Below are positions 16,654-25,143 of a stretch of DNA of 47,335 nt, piece after piece. The notes beneath the pieces are model-generated. The model was not told where the DNA came from, ran no database searches, and worked only from the letters and a program-made list of their open reading frames with translations. The stretch's first letter is position 1. Every line of letters starts with the position of its first letter. The translations under genes were made by a program, and so were the position numbers. Source of the stretch: Pseudonocardiales bacterium. GTDB lineage: Bacteria > Actinomycetota > Actinomycetes > Mycobacteriales > QHCD01. The stretch spans positions 818 to 48,152 of the forward strand of contig QHCD01000037.1 in assembly GCA_003244255.1 (NCBI GenBank). Direction: 5' to 3'.

Positions 16654-17500
16654 GCATCGACTGTGGCGTCGCCGCCGTAGCCGGTCGGTAGGAAGGAAGG
16701 CCGCCGGTTACGCAGCGCTCACGGCGCTGGCCCTGTTCGCATTGGGGCCGTTCCTGTGGACCGTCTCCACTTCGCTAAAGAACATCGACGAGATCTTCGT
16801 CTTCCCGCCCCAGTTGCTGCCGAGCACGCTGAAGTGGTCCAACTACACCAGGCTGTGGCACGAGTTCCCGATGGCGCGGTGGATCTTCAACTCGGCCTAC
16901 ATCGTCGTCCTGGCCGTGCTCGGCAAGCTGTTCCTGGCCTCGACGGCAGCGTATGCATTCGCCCGCCTCCGCTGGCCCGGCCGCGACTACGTCTTCTACG
17001 CCTACCTGACGGCCCTGATGATCCCGTGGGAGGTCACGCTGATCCCCGGATTCGTCCTGATGCGACAGTTCGGCTGGATCGACAGCCACCTCGCGCTGAT
17101 CGTGCCCAGCCTGGGCGACGTCTTTGGCACCTTCCTGCTGCGGCAGTTCTTCCTGTCGCTTCCGCGAGAGCTCGAGGAAGCCGCGCGGATCGACGGCGCC
17201 GGCTACCTCGCCGTCTTCTGCCGGATAATCCTGCCGCTGTCGAAGTCCGCGCTCGCCGTCGTCGCAGTGCTGGGCTTCATGAGCGTGTGGAACGCCTTCC
17301 TCTGGCCGCTCATCATGATCGACAGCACCAACAAGTTCACCCTGCCGGTCGGGTTGCAGTTGCTGAACTCCCAGCACGGCACCGACTGGTCGGTGCTGAT
17401 GGCCGGCGACGTCATCGCGCTCATCCCGGTGTTGATCGTCTACCTGGCCGCACAGAAGCACTTCGTGCAGGGCATCACCATGACGGCGCGCACGGGCTGA
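16640..17500 (+). CDS. ABC sugar importer permease 2 (module B)
   Basis: This 286-residue MalG/UgpE-type permease has FLWTVSTSLKNIDEIFVFPP after the first helix and the EAA-type loop LEEAARIDGAGYLAVFCRII. The family C-terminus is HFVQGITMTARTG. It overlaps the first permease by 14 bp and is followed after one base by the GH43 gene. As in module A, no cognate ATPase gene is present in the window. Confidence 0.92.
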   Translation: MTSAEHRLWRRRRSRSVGRKAAGYAALTALALFALGPFLWTVSTSLKNIDEIFVFPPQLLPSTLKWSNYTRLWHEFPMARWIFNSAYIVVLAVLGKLFLASTAAYAFARLRWPGRDYVFYAYLTALMIPWEVTLIPGFVLMRQFGWIDSHLALIVPSLGDVFGTFLLRQFFLSLPRELEEAARIDGAGYLAVFCRIILPLSKSALAVVAVLGFMSVWNAFLWPLIMIDSTNKFTLPVGLQLLNSQHGTDWSVLMAGDVIALIPVLIVYLAAQKHFVQGITMTARTG

Positions 17501-17501
17501 C

Positions 17502-18560
17502 ATGAGGCAGCCACCCGCCCGCGGCCGCCCCTTCCAGGCTGCCGTCCTGACCCTGCTGCTGGTCGCCGCAACCGGCTGCACCGCGAAATCGCCTGCCGGC
17601 GCGCACCGGACCCGCGGGCAGCACGAGTCCACCTACACCAACCCGGTGTTCGCGCACGACGCTCCGGACCCGACGATCCTGCGCGCGCCGGACGGTACCT
17701 ACTACGCCTATACGACGCAGAGCATCTACCTCAATCTGCTCGAGATCCCCATCCTGCACTCGCCTGACCTGGTGCACTGGCGACAGGTGGCAGACGCCTT
17801 CCCGACGGCACCGCGGTGGGTCAACGGCGGCCCCGCCGGCGACATGTGGGCCCCACACATCCTCTACTGGCAACGCCACTACTTGCTCTACTACGCCGCT
17901 CGTCGCCTCGACGGCGGGGACATGGCGATAGGGGTGGGCGTCTCGGCCTCGCCGCGAGGGCCCTTCCACGACGTCGGTCATCCCATCCTCACCAGGTCCG
18001 CCGGACAGCCCGACTACACGGCGATCGACCCCTTCGTGCTGGCCGACCGGGGCCGCCTCTACCTCTACTGGGGTTCGGACAACCAACCCATCCGGGTGGC
18101 GCCGCTGTCCACCGACGGCCTACGCGTCGACGGCAGGGCCGTGGATCTGGTCAACCCGGTCCGCGAGCACGGCGCCTACGGCGGCCTGGTGGAGGGCGCC
18201 TGGGTGCTGCCGCACGACGGCTTCTACTACCTGATGTACTCGGTCGGGGACTGCTGTTCGGAGCACGCCAACTACTCCGTGTACGTCGCTCGCTCCCGGT
18301 CGCCGATCGGCCCCTTCGATGCGGGGCCGGCCAACCCGATCCTGCACGCCAACAGCCACTTCTGGGCCGTCGGGCACAACGCCACGGTGCAGGACGCCGC
18401 CGGCCACGACTGGATCGTCTACCACGCCAGGCTGCGCGCCTACCCCACCGACGATCGCGACCTGATGCTGGACCGCATCATCTGGACGAAGGGGTGGCCG
18501 ACCGTGAATGCCGGCAAGGGCCCGACCTGGCAACCGCAACCGGCTCCGGCCGCACCGTGA
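17502..18560 (+). CDS. GH43 lipoprotein glycosidase (arabinanase/arabinofuranosidase-like)
   Basis: This 352-residue five-bladed beta-propeller enzyme has the GH43 inverting triad: base Asp56 in APDPTILR, pKa-modulating Asp176 in TAIDPFVL and acid Glu231 in GGLVEGAWV. The N-terminus is a probable lipoprotein signal ending AATGC (Cys26), so the enzyme should be anchored outside the membrane, where it could trim arabinan or arabinoxylan for the adjacent importer. It begins one base after the permease stop and its TGA overlaps the next GTG. Beta-xylosidase activity cannot be excluded. Confidence 0.9.
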   Translation: MRQPPARGRPFQAAVLTLLLVAATGCTAKSPAGAHRTRGQHESTYTNPVFAHDAPDPTILRAPDGTYYAYTTQSIYLNLLEIPILHSPDLVHWRQVADAFPTAPRWVNGGPAGDMWAPHILYWQRHYLLYYAARRLDGGDMAIGVGVSASPRGPFHDVGHPILTRSAGQPDYTAIDPFVLADRGRLYLYWGSDNQPIRVAPLSTDGLRVDGRAVDLVNPVREHGAYGGLVEGAWVLPHDGFYYLMYSVGDCCSEHANYSVYVARSRSPIGPFDAGPANPILHANSHFWAVGHNATVQDAAGHDWIVYHARLRAYPTDDRDLMLDRIIWTKGWPTVNAGKGPTWQPQPAPAAP

Positions 18561-19621
18561 CGCAGACCGCTCCGATGTCCGTGGCCGTGCGCTTCAGCGC
18601 CCCGCGACAGGTCGAGCTCCACGCCTACACCGACCGACCGCTGATGGCGACCGAGGTCAGGGTCCGCACCCTGTTCTCCGGCATCTCCGCCGGCACCGAG
18701 CTGACCGCCTATCGCGGCTCGAACCCCTACCTCGCCAAACGCTGGCAGGAAGACGGCCGGCTGTTCATCCCCGACACGGTCAGCCTCGAGTACCCCGTGG
18801 AGGGCTGGGGTTACGAGGAGGTTGGCGAGGTCGTCGAGGTCGGCACCGACGTGAGGTCGGTTGCCACCGGAGACATCGTGTGGGGCACCTGGGGGCATCG
18901 CAGCAGCGCGGTGCTCTCGGCGGAGCACGCCGCCGGGCGGAGACTGCCCGCGGGAATCGACCCGGTCGTCGGCGCCTTCGCCCACATTGGCGCCATCGCC
19001 CTGAACGCCGTGCTCGACGCCGACATCCACGTCGGGGAGACAGTCGCCGTGTTCGGCCAGGGCAGTCCCGGGCTGATCGTCGGCCAGCTGGCGCGACTCA
19101 ACGGCGGCACGGTCGTCGCCGTCGACGCGATAGAAGCCCGGCTGGAGCTGGCACAGCGGCTGGGCGCGCCGCATGCGTTCTCGGCGGTAGAGTCCCCGAC
19201 GCCGGCCGAACGCATCAAAGAACTCACCGGCGGACGCGGTGCCGACGTGTCCATCGAGATCAGCGGCCAGTACGGCGCCCTGCACGAGGCCATCCGCGCG
19301 ACAGCGTGGAGCAGCAGGGTCGTGGCATCGGGGTTCTTCCAGGGCCCCGGCATGGCACTCGCGCTCGGCGAGGAGTTCCACCACAACCGCGTCAGCGTGG
19401 TCGGCTCGCAGATCTCCGGTGTAACCCCGGCACTGTCGCATCGCTGGGACGTCCACCGGTTGCAGCGCACGGTCATGGATCTCGCCGCCCAGGGCCGCAT
19501 CGACCTGCCGGCGCTGGTCAGCCACGTGCTGCCGGTCGATGCTGCGGCGGAGGCCTTCGCCATGCTCGACGAGCATCCCGAAAGGGCCGTCCAGGTCCTG
19601 TTGGATTTCAGGGAGCCCTGA
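18557..19621 (+). CDS. Medium-chain dehydrogenase (MDR family), zinc-less type
   Basis: This 354-residue dehydrogenase has a GroES-like N-terminal domain (FSGISAGTELTAYRG, then GWGYEEVGEVVEVGTDV). The Rossmann segment VAVFGQGSPGLIVGQLA binds NAD(P). The catalytic Cys expected in the CG-x-D position is replaced by the ISAGTE motif, and there is no four-Cys structural zinc loop. It thus belongs to the group related to BchC-like dehydrogenases. GTG at 18557 overlaps the GH43 stop (GTGA). It probably oxidises or reduces a sugar-derived alcohol or keto-intermediate of the module; the substrate is unknown. Confidence 0.85.
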   Translation: MTQTAPMSVAVRFSAPRQVELHAYTDRPLMATEVRVRTLFSGISAGTELTAYRGSNPYLAKRWQEDGRLFIPDTVSLEYPVEGWGYEEVGEVVEVGTDVRSVATGDIVWGTWGHRSSAVLSAEHAAGRRLPAGIDPVVGAFAHIGAIALNAVLDADIHVGETVAVFGQGSPGLIVGQLARLNGGTVVAVDAIEARLELAQRLGAPHAFSAVESPTPAERIKELTGGRGADVSIEISGQYGALHEAIRATAWSSRVVASGFFQGPGMALALGEEFHHNRVSVVGSQISGVTPALSHRWDVHRLQRTVMDLAAQGRIDLPALVSHVLPVDAAAEAFAMLDEHPERAVQVLLDFREP

Positions 19622-19623
19622 CC

Positions 19624-20427
19624 ATGTCGCTCAAGCTGGCTGTCCAGGAACAGATGCTGCTCGGGCGGACACTGGTCGAGAAGTGGGAGTTCGCCCGCTC
19701 CGTCGGCTTCGACGGCATCGAGCTGCGCGGCGAGGGCGCCGGGAAGTTCGCCGACCGGCGCCCTGAGATCCGGGCGGCCGGAGAAGCGGGCGCCGTCATC
19801 CCTACCGTCTGCGTGATGATGGACCACTTCATCGGCGACTTCGACGCGGACCGACGTCGAGACGCCGTGGACAACATGAAGATCCTGCTGTCGGTGATCG
19901 CCGAGGCGGGCGGGCTCGGTGCCATCACGCCTGCGGCGTACGGGATGTTCTCCCGTGCGCTGCCGCCCTTCACCCCGCCGCGCAGCTCCGATGAAGATCG
20001 GGAAACGCTCCTCGCCGGTCTCCGGGAGCTGGGCGAGCACGCCGCTGCCGAAGGCGTCACGCTGCTGCTGGAGCCGCTCAACCGGTACGAGGACCATATG
20101 GTCAACACCCTCGAGCAGGGGGCGGCCCTCTGTCGCGAGGTCGGCCTGCCGTCGGTGCGAGTCATCGGAGATTTCTTCCACATGAACATCGAGGAGGCAG
20201 ACCCGGCCGAGTCGCTGCGGCGGGCCGCCCCATACATCGCCCACATGCAGCTCGGCGACAGTGGCCGGCTCGAGCCCGGCACCGGGCACGTCGACTTCCT
20301 CGCCGGCATCGCCGCGTTGGACGAAGCCGGCTACGACGGGTGGTACGCCATGGAGTGCGGCCTGTCAGGCGACCCCGCCGATGTGTTGCCCGCCGTGTCG
20401 ACCTACCTGCGCGGCGGCGGTAGGTAG
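19624..20427 (+). CDS. Sugar isomerase/epimerase-like TIM barrel 2 (module B)
   Basis: This 267-residue protein resembles hydroxypyruvate isomerase and D-tagatose 3-epimerase families. Metal ligands are probably Glu150 (LLLEPLNRYE), Asp183 (VIGDFFHMN), His207 (IAHMQLGDS) and Glu244 (YAMECGLSG), with substrate-binding residues in GTGHVDF. It is shorter than the first TIM-barrel protein and only distantly like it. The ATG is 2 bp after the preceding stop and its own TAG overlaps the next GTG. It could epimerise or isomerise a keto-sugar produced by the neighbouring dehydrogenases. Confidence 0.88.
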   Translation: MSLKLAVQEQMLLGRTLVEKWEFARSVGFDGIELRGEGAGKFADRRPEIRAAGEAGAVIPTVCVMMDHFIGDFDADRRRDAVDNMKILLSVIAEAGGLGAITPAAYGMFSRALPPFTPPRSSDEDRETLLAGLRELGEHAAAEGVTLLLEPLNRYEDHMVNTLEQGAALCREVGLPSVRVIGDFFHMNIEEADPAESLRRAAPYIAHMQLGDSGRLEPGTGHVDFLAGIAALDEAGYDGWYAMECGLSGDPADVLPAVSTYLRGGGR

Positions 20428-21455
20428 TGGCGCGTAGCGCGCCGGCACCGCACTTCCGCGGCGGCGGCCGCATCGAGTTCGGCGACCGCGCGGTGCCCGC
20501 GCCCGGGCCTGAGCAGCTTCTGCTGCGGGTCCGCGCCAACGCGATCTGCGGCTCCGATCGCGAGCAGTATCACCAAGGCTCCGTGGTGATCCCCGGCCAC
20601 GAGACGGCCGGCGAGGTGGTCGCGACCGGCTCGGGCACCACAACCCTGCCCGGCACCGCCGGTGTCGTCTTCCTGATGGACTTCTGCGGGCGGTGCCGGT
20701 CCTGCCGGCTCGGTCACACCAACCAGTGTCTGGACAAGCGGGCCGATATGGGGTTCACAGCGGACGGCGGGTACGGACCGTACGAGCTGGTGCACGAGAC
20801 GAACTTCTTCGCCACGCCCGGCATTCCACCGGCCGAGGCCACGCTGCTGCTCGACGTCATGGGCACGTCGTCCCATGCGATCGGCCGTGCACAGCATGCC
20901 CGGATCGATCTCGAGTCCGTCGGCATCGCCGGCGCCGGGCCGATCGGCCTGGGCCTGGCGGCGATGTGCCGGCTCATCCTCGGCCCGGCCACCCCGGTGC
21001 TGGTCTCCGACATCAGCGAATGCCGGCTCGAGCTGGCCGAGTCGCTCGGCGCGGTCGCGGTCCGCGCCACCGACGACTCGCTCGCCGCGGCGGCCCGACG
21101 ACTCGGTTTCGACGGCGTCGACGCTGCCTTCGACTCGACCGGCCGGCAGGCAGCCCGGCAGGGGTTGCTCGAGGCGCTGACCGCCCGACGCGGCGTGCTG
21201 GTGTGCGTCGGGCACGGCGAGGGCCTGCAGCTCGACGTGTCGACCCAGCTCATCGCGCCCGAACGGTCCATACTCGGCAGCGAATACTTTCGGTACGACG
21301 AGCTGTCCGCGAACCTGCAGCGGCTGCGGGAGCACCGGGCCTACCTAGGCCAGATCCTCACCCATCGGTTCACGGTCGACCGGATCGACGAGGCCTTCGC
21401 GACCTTCCTTGCCGGCCACACCGGCAAGGTCGTTGTCGAGCAGGACCGATCGTGA
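20427..21455 (+). CDS. Zinc-dependent alcohol/sugar dehydrogenase
   Basis: This 342-residue MDR enzyme has the catalytic zinc ligands Cys41 (ICGSDREQYH) and His58-Glu59 (PGHETAGEV). The structural zinc loop is complete, with Cys87, Cys90, Cys93 and Cys101 in FCGRCRSCRLGHTNQC. The NAD-binding segment is VGIAGAGPIGLGLAAM. It differs from the upstream zinc-less dehydrogenase, so the module has two MDR enzymes of different mechanism. Start and stop overlap both neighbours (TAGTG and GTGA). A polyol or sugar hydroxyl is the likely substrate. Confidence 0.9.
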   Translation: MARSAPAPHFRGGGRIEFGDRAVPAPGPEQLLLRVRANAICGSDREQYHQGSVVIPGHETAGEVVATGSGTTTLPGTAGVVFLMDFCGRCRSCRLGHTNQCLDKRADMGFTADGGYGPYELVHETNFFATPGIPPAEATLLLDVMGTSSHAIGRAQHARIDLESVGIAGAGPIGLGLAAMCRLILGPATPVLVSDISECRLELAESLGAVAVRATDDSLAAAARRLGFDGVDAAFDSTGRQAARQGLLEALTARRGVLVCVGHGEGLQLDVSTQLIAPERSILGSEYFRYDELSANLQRLREHRAYLGQILTHRFTVDRIDEAFATFLAGHTGKVVVEQDRS

Positions 21456-22456
21456 GCGCTCGTACCCGAGTGGCGATCGTCGGCGCCGGCGCGTGGGGTC
21501 AGCAGCACGCGCGCGTCTTCTCCGGCCGGCCCGACGTCGAGGTGGTGGCCGTGGTCGGCCGTACCGCCGGGCGCGCGCATGCCCGCGCCGCCGAGCTCAG
21601 CACCCGCGCCTACACAGACATCGCCGAGATGCTGGACCGGGAACACCCCGATTTGGTCAGCGTGTGCCTGCCCAACGAAGAGCACTTCGCGCCGACGCTG
21701 CAGCTGATCCGAGCCGGTGTCGCGCTGCTCGTGGAGAAGCCTCTCGTGTTCGACCTGATCCAGGCCGACACCCTGCTGCGTGAGGCCGATGCGCGGCACC
21801 TGTTCTTCGCCATCAACTTCAACCATCGCTACGCCAAGCCCGTCCAGCTGGCCGCGTCCGCCGTCAGCCGCGGAGAGCTGGGCCGGCTGACCTTCGCGAC
21901 GTGGCGGTTCGGCGGCGAACGCGGAGACGGCGCACATCCCTACCGCAACCTCATCGAGACCCAGTGCCACGGCTTCGACATGCTCGAGCACCTGTGCGGC
22001 CCGATCGACTCCGTGATGGCGCAGGCGAGCGACGACGCCGGCCATGGTCACTTGACCATGGCTATCGCCCTGCACTTCGCCAGCGGGCCGGTCGGTAGTC
22101 TCGTGGGCACATACGAGTCGTCCTATGCCTACCCCCGCAGCCACGCGCTGGAGCTCAACGGCACCACCGGCCGCGTCCTCATCGAAGACACCGTGCGGAG
22201 GTTCACGCAGAACCACACCGGCAGCGAGACCAGTGCGGTATGGGAAGCCGGCTACTTCAACGACGTCGATCGGCAATTCCACCAGACCTTCGACCGGCAC
22301 ATTGACGCTCTGCTGACCGCGTTGCGCGCCGGACGCCGGCCACCGATACCTGCCCGCGCCGGCCAACGCGCCCTGCAGCTGGCCACCGCCGCCATCCGCT
22401 CGAGCGAGACGGGTCGTCGGGTCCTCACGACTGCGGCTTCCGCGACCGAGGAGTAA
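21452..22456 (+). CDS. Gfo/Idh/MocA-family oxidoreductase 2 (module B)
   Basis: This 334-residue oxidoreductase has the Rossmann motif VAIVGAGAWGQQHARV, the catalytic VEKPL at residues 94-98, and ETQCHGFDMLEHLCG in the substrate domain. It is only distantly similar to the first Gfo/Idh/MocA protein of the module. GTG overlaps the dehydrogenase stop. The gene is followed after 7 bp by GH51-2. Two such oxidoreductases in one operon suggests either two oxidation steps or an oxidation/reduction pair around a cleavage step; this is inference. Confidence 0.9.
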   Translation: MSARTRVAIVGAGAWGQQHARVFSGRPDVEVVAVVGRTAGRAHARAAELSTRAYTDIAEMLDREHPDLVSVCLPNEEHFAPTLQLIRAGVALLVEKPLVFDLIQADTLLREADARHLFFAINFNHRYAKPVQLAASAVSRGELGRLTFATWRFGGERGDGAHPYRNLIETQCHGFDMLEHLCGPIDSVMAQASDDAGHGHLTMAIALHFASGPVGSLVGTYESSYAYPRSHALELNGTTGRVLIEDTVRRFTQNHTGSETSAVWEAGYFNDVDRQFHQTFDRHIDALLTALRAGRRPPIPARAGQRALQLATAAIRSSETGRRVLTTAASATEE

Positions 22457-22463
22457 CTGACCG

Positions 22464-23972
22464 GTGACTAACCACCATGCCCGGCTCACCCTCGACCCAG
22501 CGTTTCGCGTGGCTGAGGTGAACCGTCGAGTATTCGGCTCCTTCGTCGAGCACATGGGCCGGTGCGTCTACACCGGGATCTTCGAGCCGGGACATCCGGC
22601 TGCGGACGACGTCGGCCTACGGACCGATGTCGCCGAGCTCACCCGAGAGCTGGGTGTCAGCGTGGTGCGTTACCCAGGGGGCAACTTCGTCTCCAACTAT
22701 CGGTGGGAGGACGGTGTCGGCCCGGTGGCCGCCCGACCGACCCGTCTAGATCTCGCATGGCGCAGCTTCGAGAGCAACGAGTTCGGTCTCAACGAGTTCC
22801 TGCAGTGGTCCCGCCGGGTCGGGGTCGAGCCCATGCTCGCGGTCAACCTTGGTACCCGGGGGGTGCAGGAAGCATGTGATCTGCTCGAGTACTGCAACGT
22901 CGCCGGTGGCACGTACTGGTCAGACCTGCGGATCGAGCACGGCGTCCCCGAGCCCTACGCCGTCACCCTGTGGTGCCTGGGCAACGAGGTCGACGGACCG
23001 TGGCAGATCGGCCACAAGAGCGCCGAGGATTACGGGCGGCTCGCCGCCGAAACCGCCAAGGCCATGAAGCGCCTCGACCCCTCCGTGCGGCTCGTCGCGT
23101 GCGGCAGCTCTGGCCGATCGATGCCGACCTTCGGCCAGTGGGAGGCCACCGTTTTGGAGCATGCCTTCGACTACGTCGACTACCTGTCCCTGCACGCCTA
23201 CTACGACGCGGAGGTCTGCGACCTGCCCACGTTCCTCGCGTCCGCTGTGGACATGGACCAGTACATAAGCGCGGTGGCGGCCACGGTCGACTTCGTCGCT
23301 GCAAGACGCGCCAGCCGAAGGCGCATCCAGCTCTCGTTCGACGAGTGGAACGTGTGGTCCGCGAGCCGCTTTGTTGGTGAGGATCACCTCGCATTCGCTC
23401 GCCGGCCCCGACTGATCGAGCAGGTATACGACGTTGCGGACGCCGTGGTGGTGGGCAGCCTTCTCATCACGCTGCTCCAGCACGCCGACCGGCTCACAGT
23501 GGCCTGCCAGGCGCAGCTGGTGAACATCCTCGGCCTGATCAGGACCGAGCCCGGCGGGCCGGCTTGGCGGCAGACGATCTTCCACCCGTTCGCACTCACC
23601 GCCAGGCACGCCCGCGGTGTCGTCCTGGACGTACGTGCGGAGGCCCCCAGCTACGACACTGAACGGTACGGACCGGTGTCCTGGCTCGTTGCCGCGGCGA
23701 CCTACGACCAGCCGGCGGGCGACCTGGCATTGTTCGCCGTCAACCGCGGCGAGCAGGCACTCAGCCTCGACGTCGACCTGCGCGCATTCCCCAGCCTGCG
23801 GCTGGCCGGGCACACTATCGTCGCCGATGACGACATCCGCGCCGTCAACACCCGCGAGCAGCCCGACCGCGTCGTCCCACGGGAGCACGACGGCGCCCGC
23901 ATCGTCCGACGGAACCTGCACGCGGAGCTGCCCGCGGTGTCCTGGAGCTGCATCCGCCTCGTGCCGGCGTAG
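22464..23972 (+). CDS. Alpha-L-arabinofuranosidase, GH51 (module B)
   Basis: This 502-residue cytosolic GH51 enzyme has acid/base Glu174 in WCLGNEVDGPW and nucleophile Glu294 in LSFDEWNVW. It is clearly paralogous to the module A enzyme along its length and ends where the family usually ends. The start GTG at 22464 sits 7 bp after the oxidoreductase stop. It is the last gene of module B; 57 bp downstream the core block begins. It would hydrolyse imported arabino-oligosaccharides or arabinosides. Confidence 0.93.
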   Translation: MTNHHARLTLDPAFRVAEVNRRVFGSFVEHMGRCVYTGIFEPGHPAADDVGLRTDVAELTRELGVSVVRYPGGNFVSNYRWEDGVGPVAARPTRLDLAWRSFESNEFGLNEFLQWSRRVGVEPMLAVNLGTRGVQEACDLLEYCNVAGGTYWSDLRIEHGVPEPYAVTLWCLGNEVDGPWQIGHKSAEDYGRLAAETAKAMKRLDPSVRLVACGSSGRSMPTFGQWEATVLEHAFDYVDYLSLHAYYDAEVCDLPTFLASAVDMDQYISAVAATVDFVAARRASRRRIQLSFDEWNVWSASRFVGEDHLAFARRPRLIEQVYDVADAVVVGSLLITLLQHADRLTVACQAQLVNILGLIRTEPGGPAWRQTIFHPFALTARHARGVVLDVRAEAPSYDTERYGPVSWLVAAATYDQPAGDLALFAVNRGEQALSLDVDLRAFPSLRLAGHTIVADDDIRAVNTREQPDRVVPREHDGARIVRRNLHAELPAVSWSCIRLVPA

Positions 23973-24016
23973 GTCACGTCCGCGCGCGCGATCTGCGGAG
24001 CACACGCCGGCTGGCA

Positions 24017-24022
24017 TAGGGT
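24017..24022 (+). promoter_or_regulatory. -10 box of a leaderless pafB transcript
   Basis: TAGGGT is followed by 7 nt and the pafB ATG, the spacing expected if transcription starts at or next to the start codon. No ribosome binding site is present. Confidence 0.5.
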
Positions 24023-24029
24023 TTCGGGC

Positions 24030-25037
24030 ATGTCGTCACGGCGGGCCGAGCGGCTGGTCAACCTGGTGATCTGTCTGCTCTCGACCCGGCAGTACCTGCC
24101 CGCTAACCGCATCCGCGCGGCCGTGCCCGGCTACGACACCGGCGGGTCCGACAGCGCCGACGAGGCGTTCAAGCGCATGTTCGAGCGCGACAAGGCCGAG
24201 CTGCGCGAGCTCGGTATCCCGCTCGAGACCGGCCGCAACTCGGCCTTCGACTCCGAGGACGGGTACCGGATCGCCCGGCGCGACTACGAGCTCCCCGAGA
24301 TCGACCTGCAACCCGACGAGGCCGCGGCGGTGGGGCTGGCTGCCCGGCTCTGGCAGTCGGCGGGGCTGGCCGACGCATCCCGGAGCGGGCTGCGCAAGCT
24401 GCAGGCGGCCGGCGTCGACGTCGACGGCACCAGCTGGCTCGCCGTCGATCCTCGTGTCGACGCCGCGGAGCCTGCCTTCGCGGGATGCCTGGCCGGTGTC
24501 CGGGCCCGGGTGCCGCTGGCGTTCGACTACCGCACCCCTGCCTCGGATGCGTCGGTGCGCCGTGAGGTCGAGCCGTGGGGCGTGGTCTCGTGGCACGGCC
24601 GGTGGTATCTCGTCGGCCACGATCGCGTTCGCGCCGCGGCGCGGTGCTTCCGGCTCAGCCGCATCGTCGGCAGCGTCGCGCGCGCCGGACGGCCGGGCGA
24701 GGTCACCGTCCCGGAGGGCATCGATCTGGTGGCCTACGTCGCGTCCGAGCAGCCGCCCCGGCACACGGCGCGCGTGCGCATCCGACGCGGCGCGGCGGCG
24801 GGTCTGCGGCGGTCCGGCCGGGTCGCCTCCGGCGCCTCCGACGGCGAGCCCGGCGGCGAGCCCGACAATGACGTCGTCGAGCTCGACTACAACGACCCCG
24901 AGACGCTCGCGAGCCGAATCGCAGGTTACGGCGCCGGCGTGGTCGTCCTCGAACCGGCCGACGTCCGCGCGGCGGTCGTCGCGCTCCTGCGGGCGCACGC
25001 TGGCGACGCCGAGCCGGCCCGCGCGCCGACGCCATGA
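24030..25037 (+). CDS. pafB: WYL-domain regulator PafB
   Basis: This 335-residue protein has an N-terminal winged helix (AERLVNLVICLLSTRQYLPA), the actinobacterial PafB linker with DEAFKRMFERDKAELRELGIP, and a WYL domain with HGRWYLVGHDR. A C-terminal WCX-like domain follows. In mycobacteria PafB pairs with PafC as a transcriptional activator of the LexA/RecA-independent DNA-damage response; the WYL domain is thought to sense a ligand such as single-stranded DNA. The gene is normally next to pafA (Pup ligase), but here a GH51 gene lies upstream and pafA is not in the window. It is separated from pafC by a 77-bp hairpin repeat. Confidence 0.92.
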   Translation: MSSRRAERLVNLVICLLSTRQYLPANRIRAAVPGYDTGGSDSADEAFKRMFERDKAELRELGIPLETGRNSAFDSEDGYRIARRDYELPEIDLQPDEAAAVGLAARLWQSAGLADASRSGLRKLQAAGVDVDGTSWLAVDPRVDAAEPAFAGCLAGVRARVPLAFDYRTPASDASVRREVEPWGVVSWHGRWYLVGHDRVRAAARCFRLSRIVGSVARAGRPGEVTVPEGIDLVAYVASEQPPRHTARVRIRRGAAAGLRRSGRVASGASDGEPGGEPDNDVVELDYNDPETLASRIAGYGAGVVVLEPADVRAAVVALLRAHAGDAEPARAPTP

Positions 25038-25055
25038 GCGCCGTGTCTCCTGCCG

Positions 25056-25132
25056 GCCGTCTCTCGCCGAGATCGCGGTTCGCCACCGCGACACGCCGTC
25101 GAGCAGGTGGTGAAGTGCGATCTCGGCGGAAG
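25056..25132 (+). repeat. 77-bp hairpin repeat, copy 1 (inverted relative to copy 2)
   Basis: This 77-bp segment matches the reverse complement of 37108-37184 at 76 of 77 positions. It contains two 23-nt arms (25065-25087 and 25106-25128) that pair at 20 of 23 positions around an 18-nt loop; the arm ends are CGCCGAGATCGC and GCGATCTCGGCG. It fills most of the pafB-pafC gap and ends 11 bp before the pafC ATG, so it could affect pafC translation. No protein is encoded. It looks like a small non-autonomous or REP-like element. Confidence 0.9.
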
Positions 25133-25143
25133 TGGTGCCGCTT

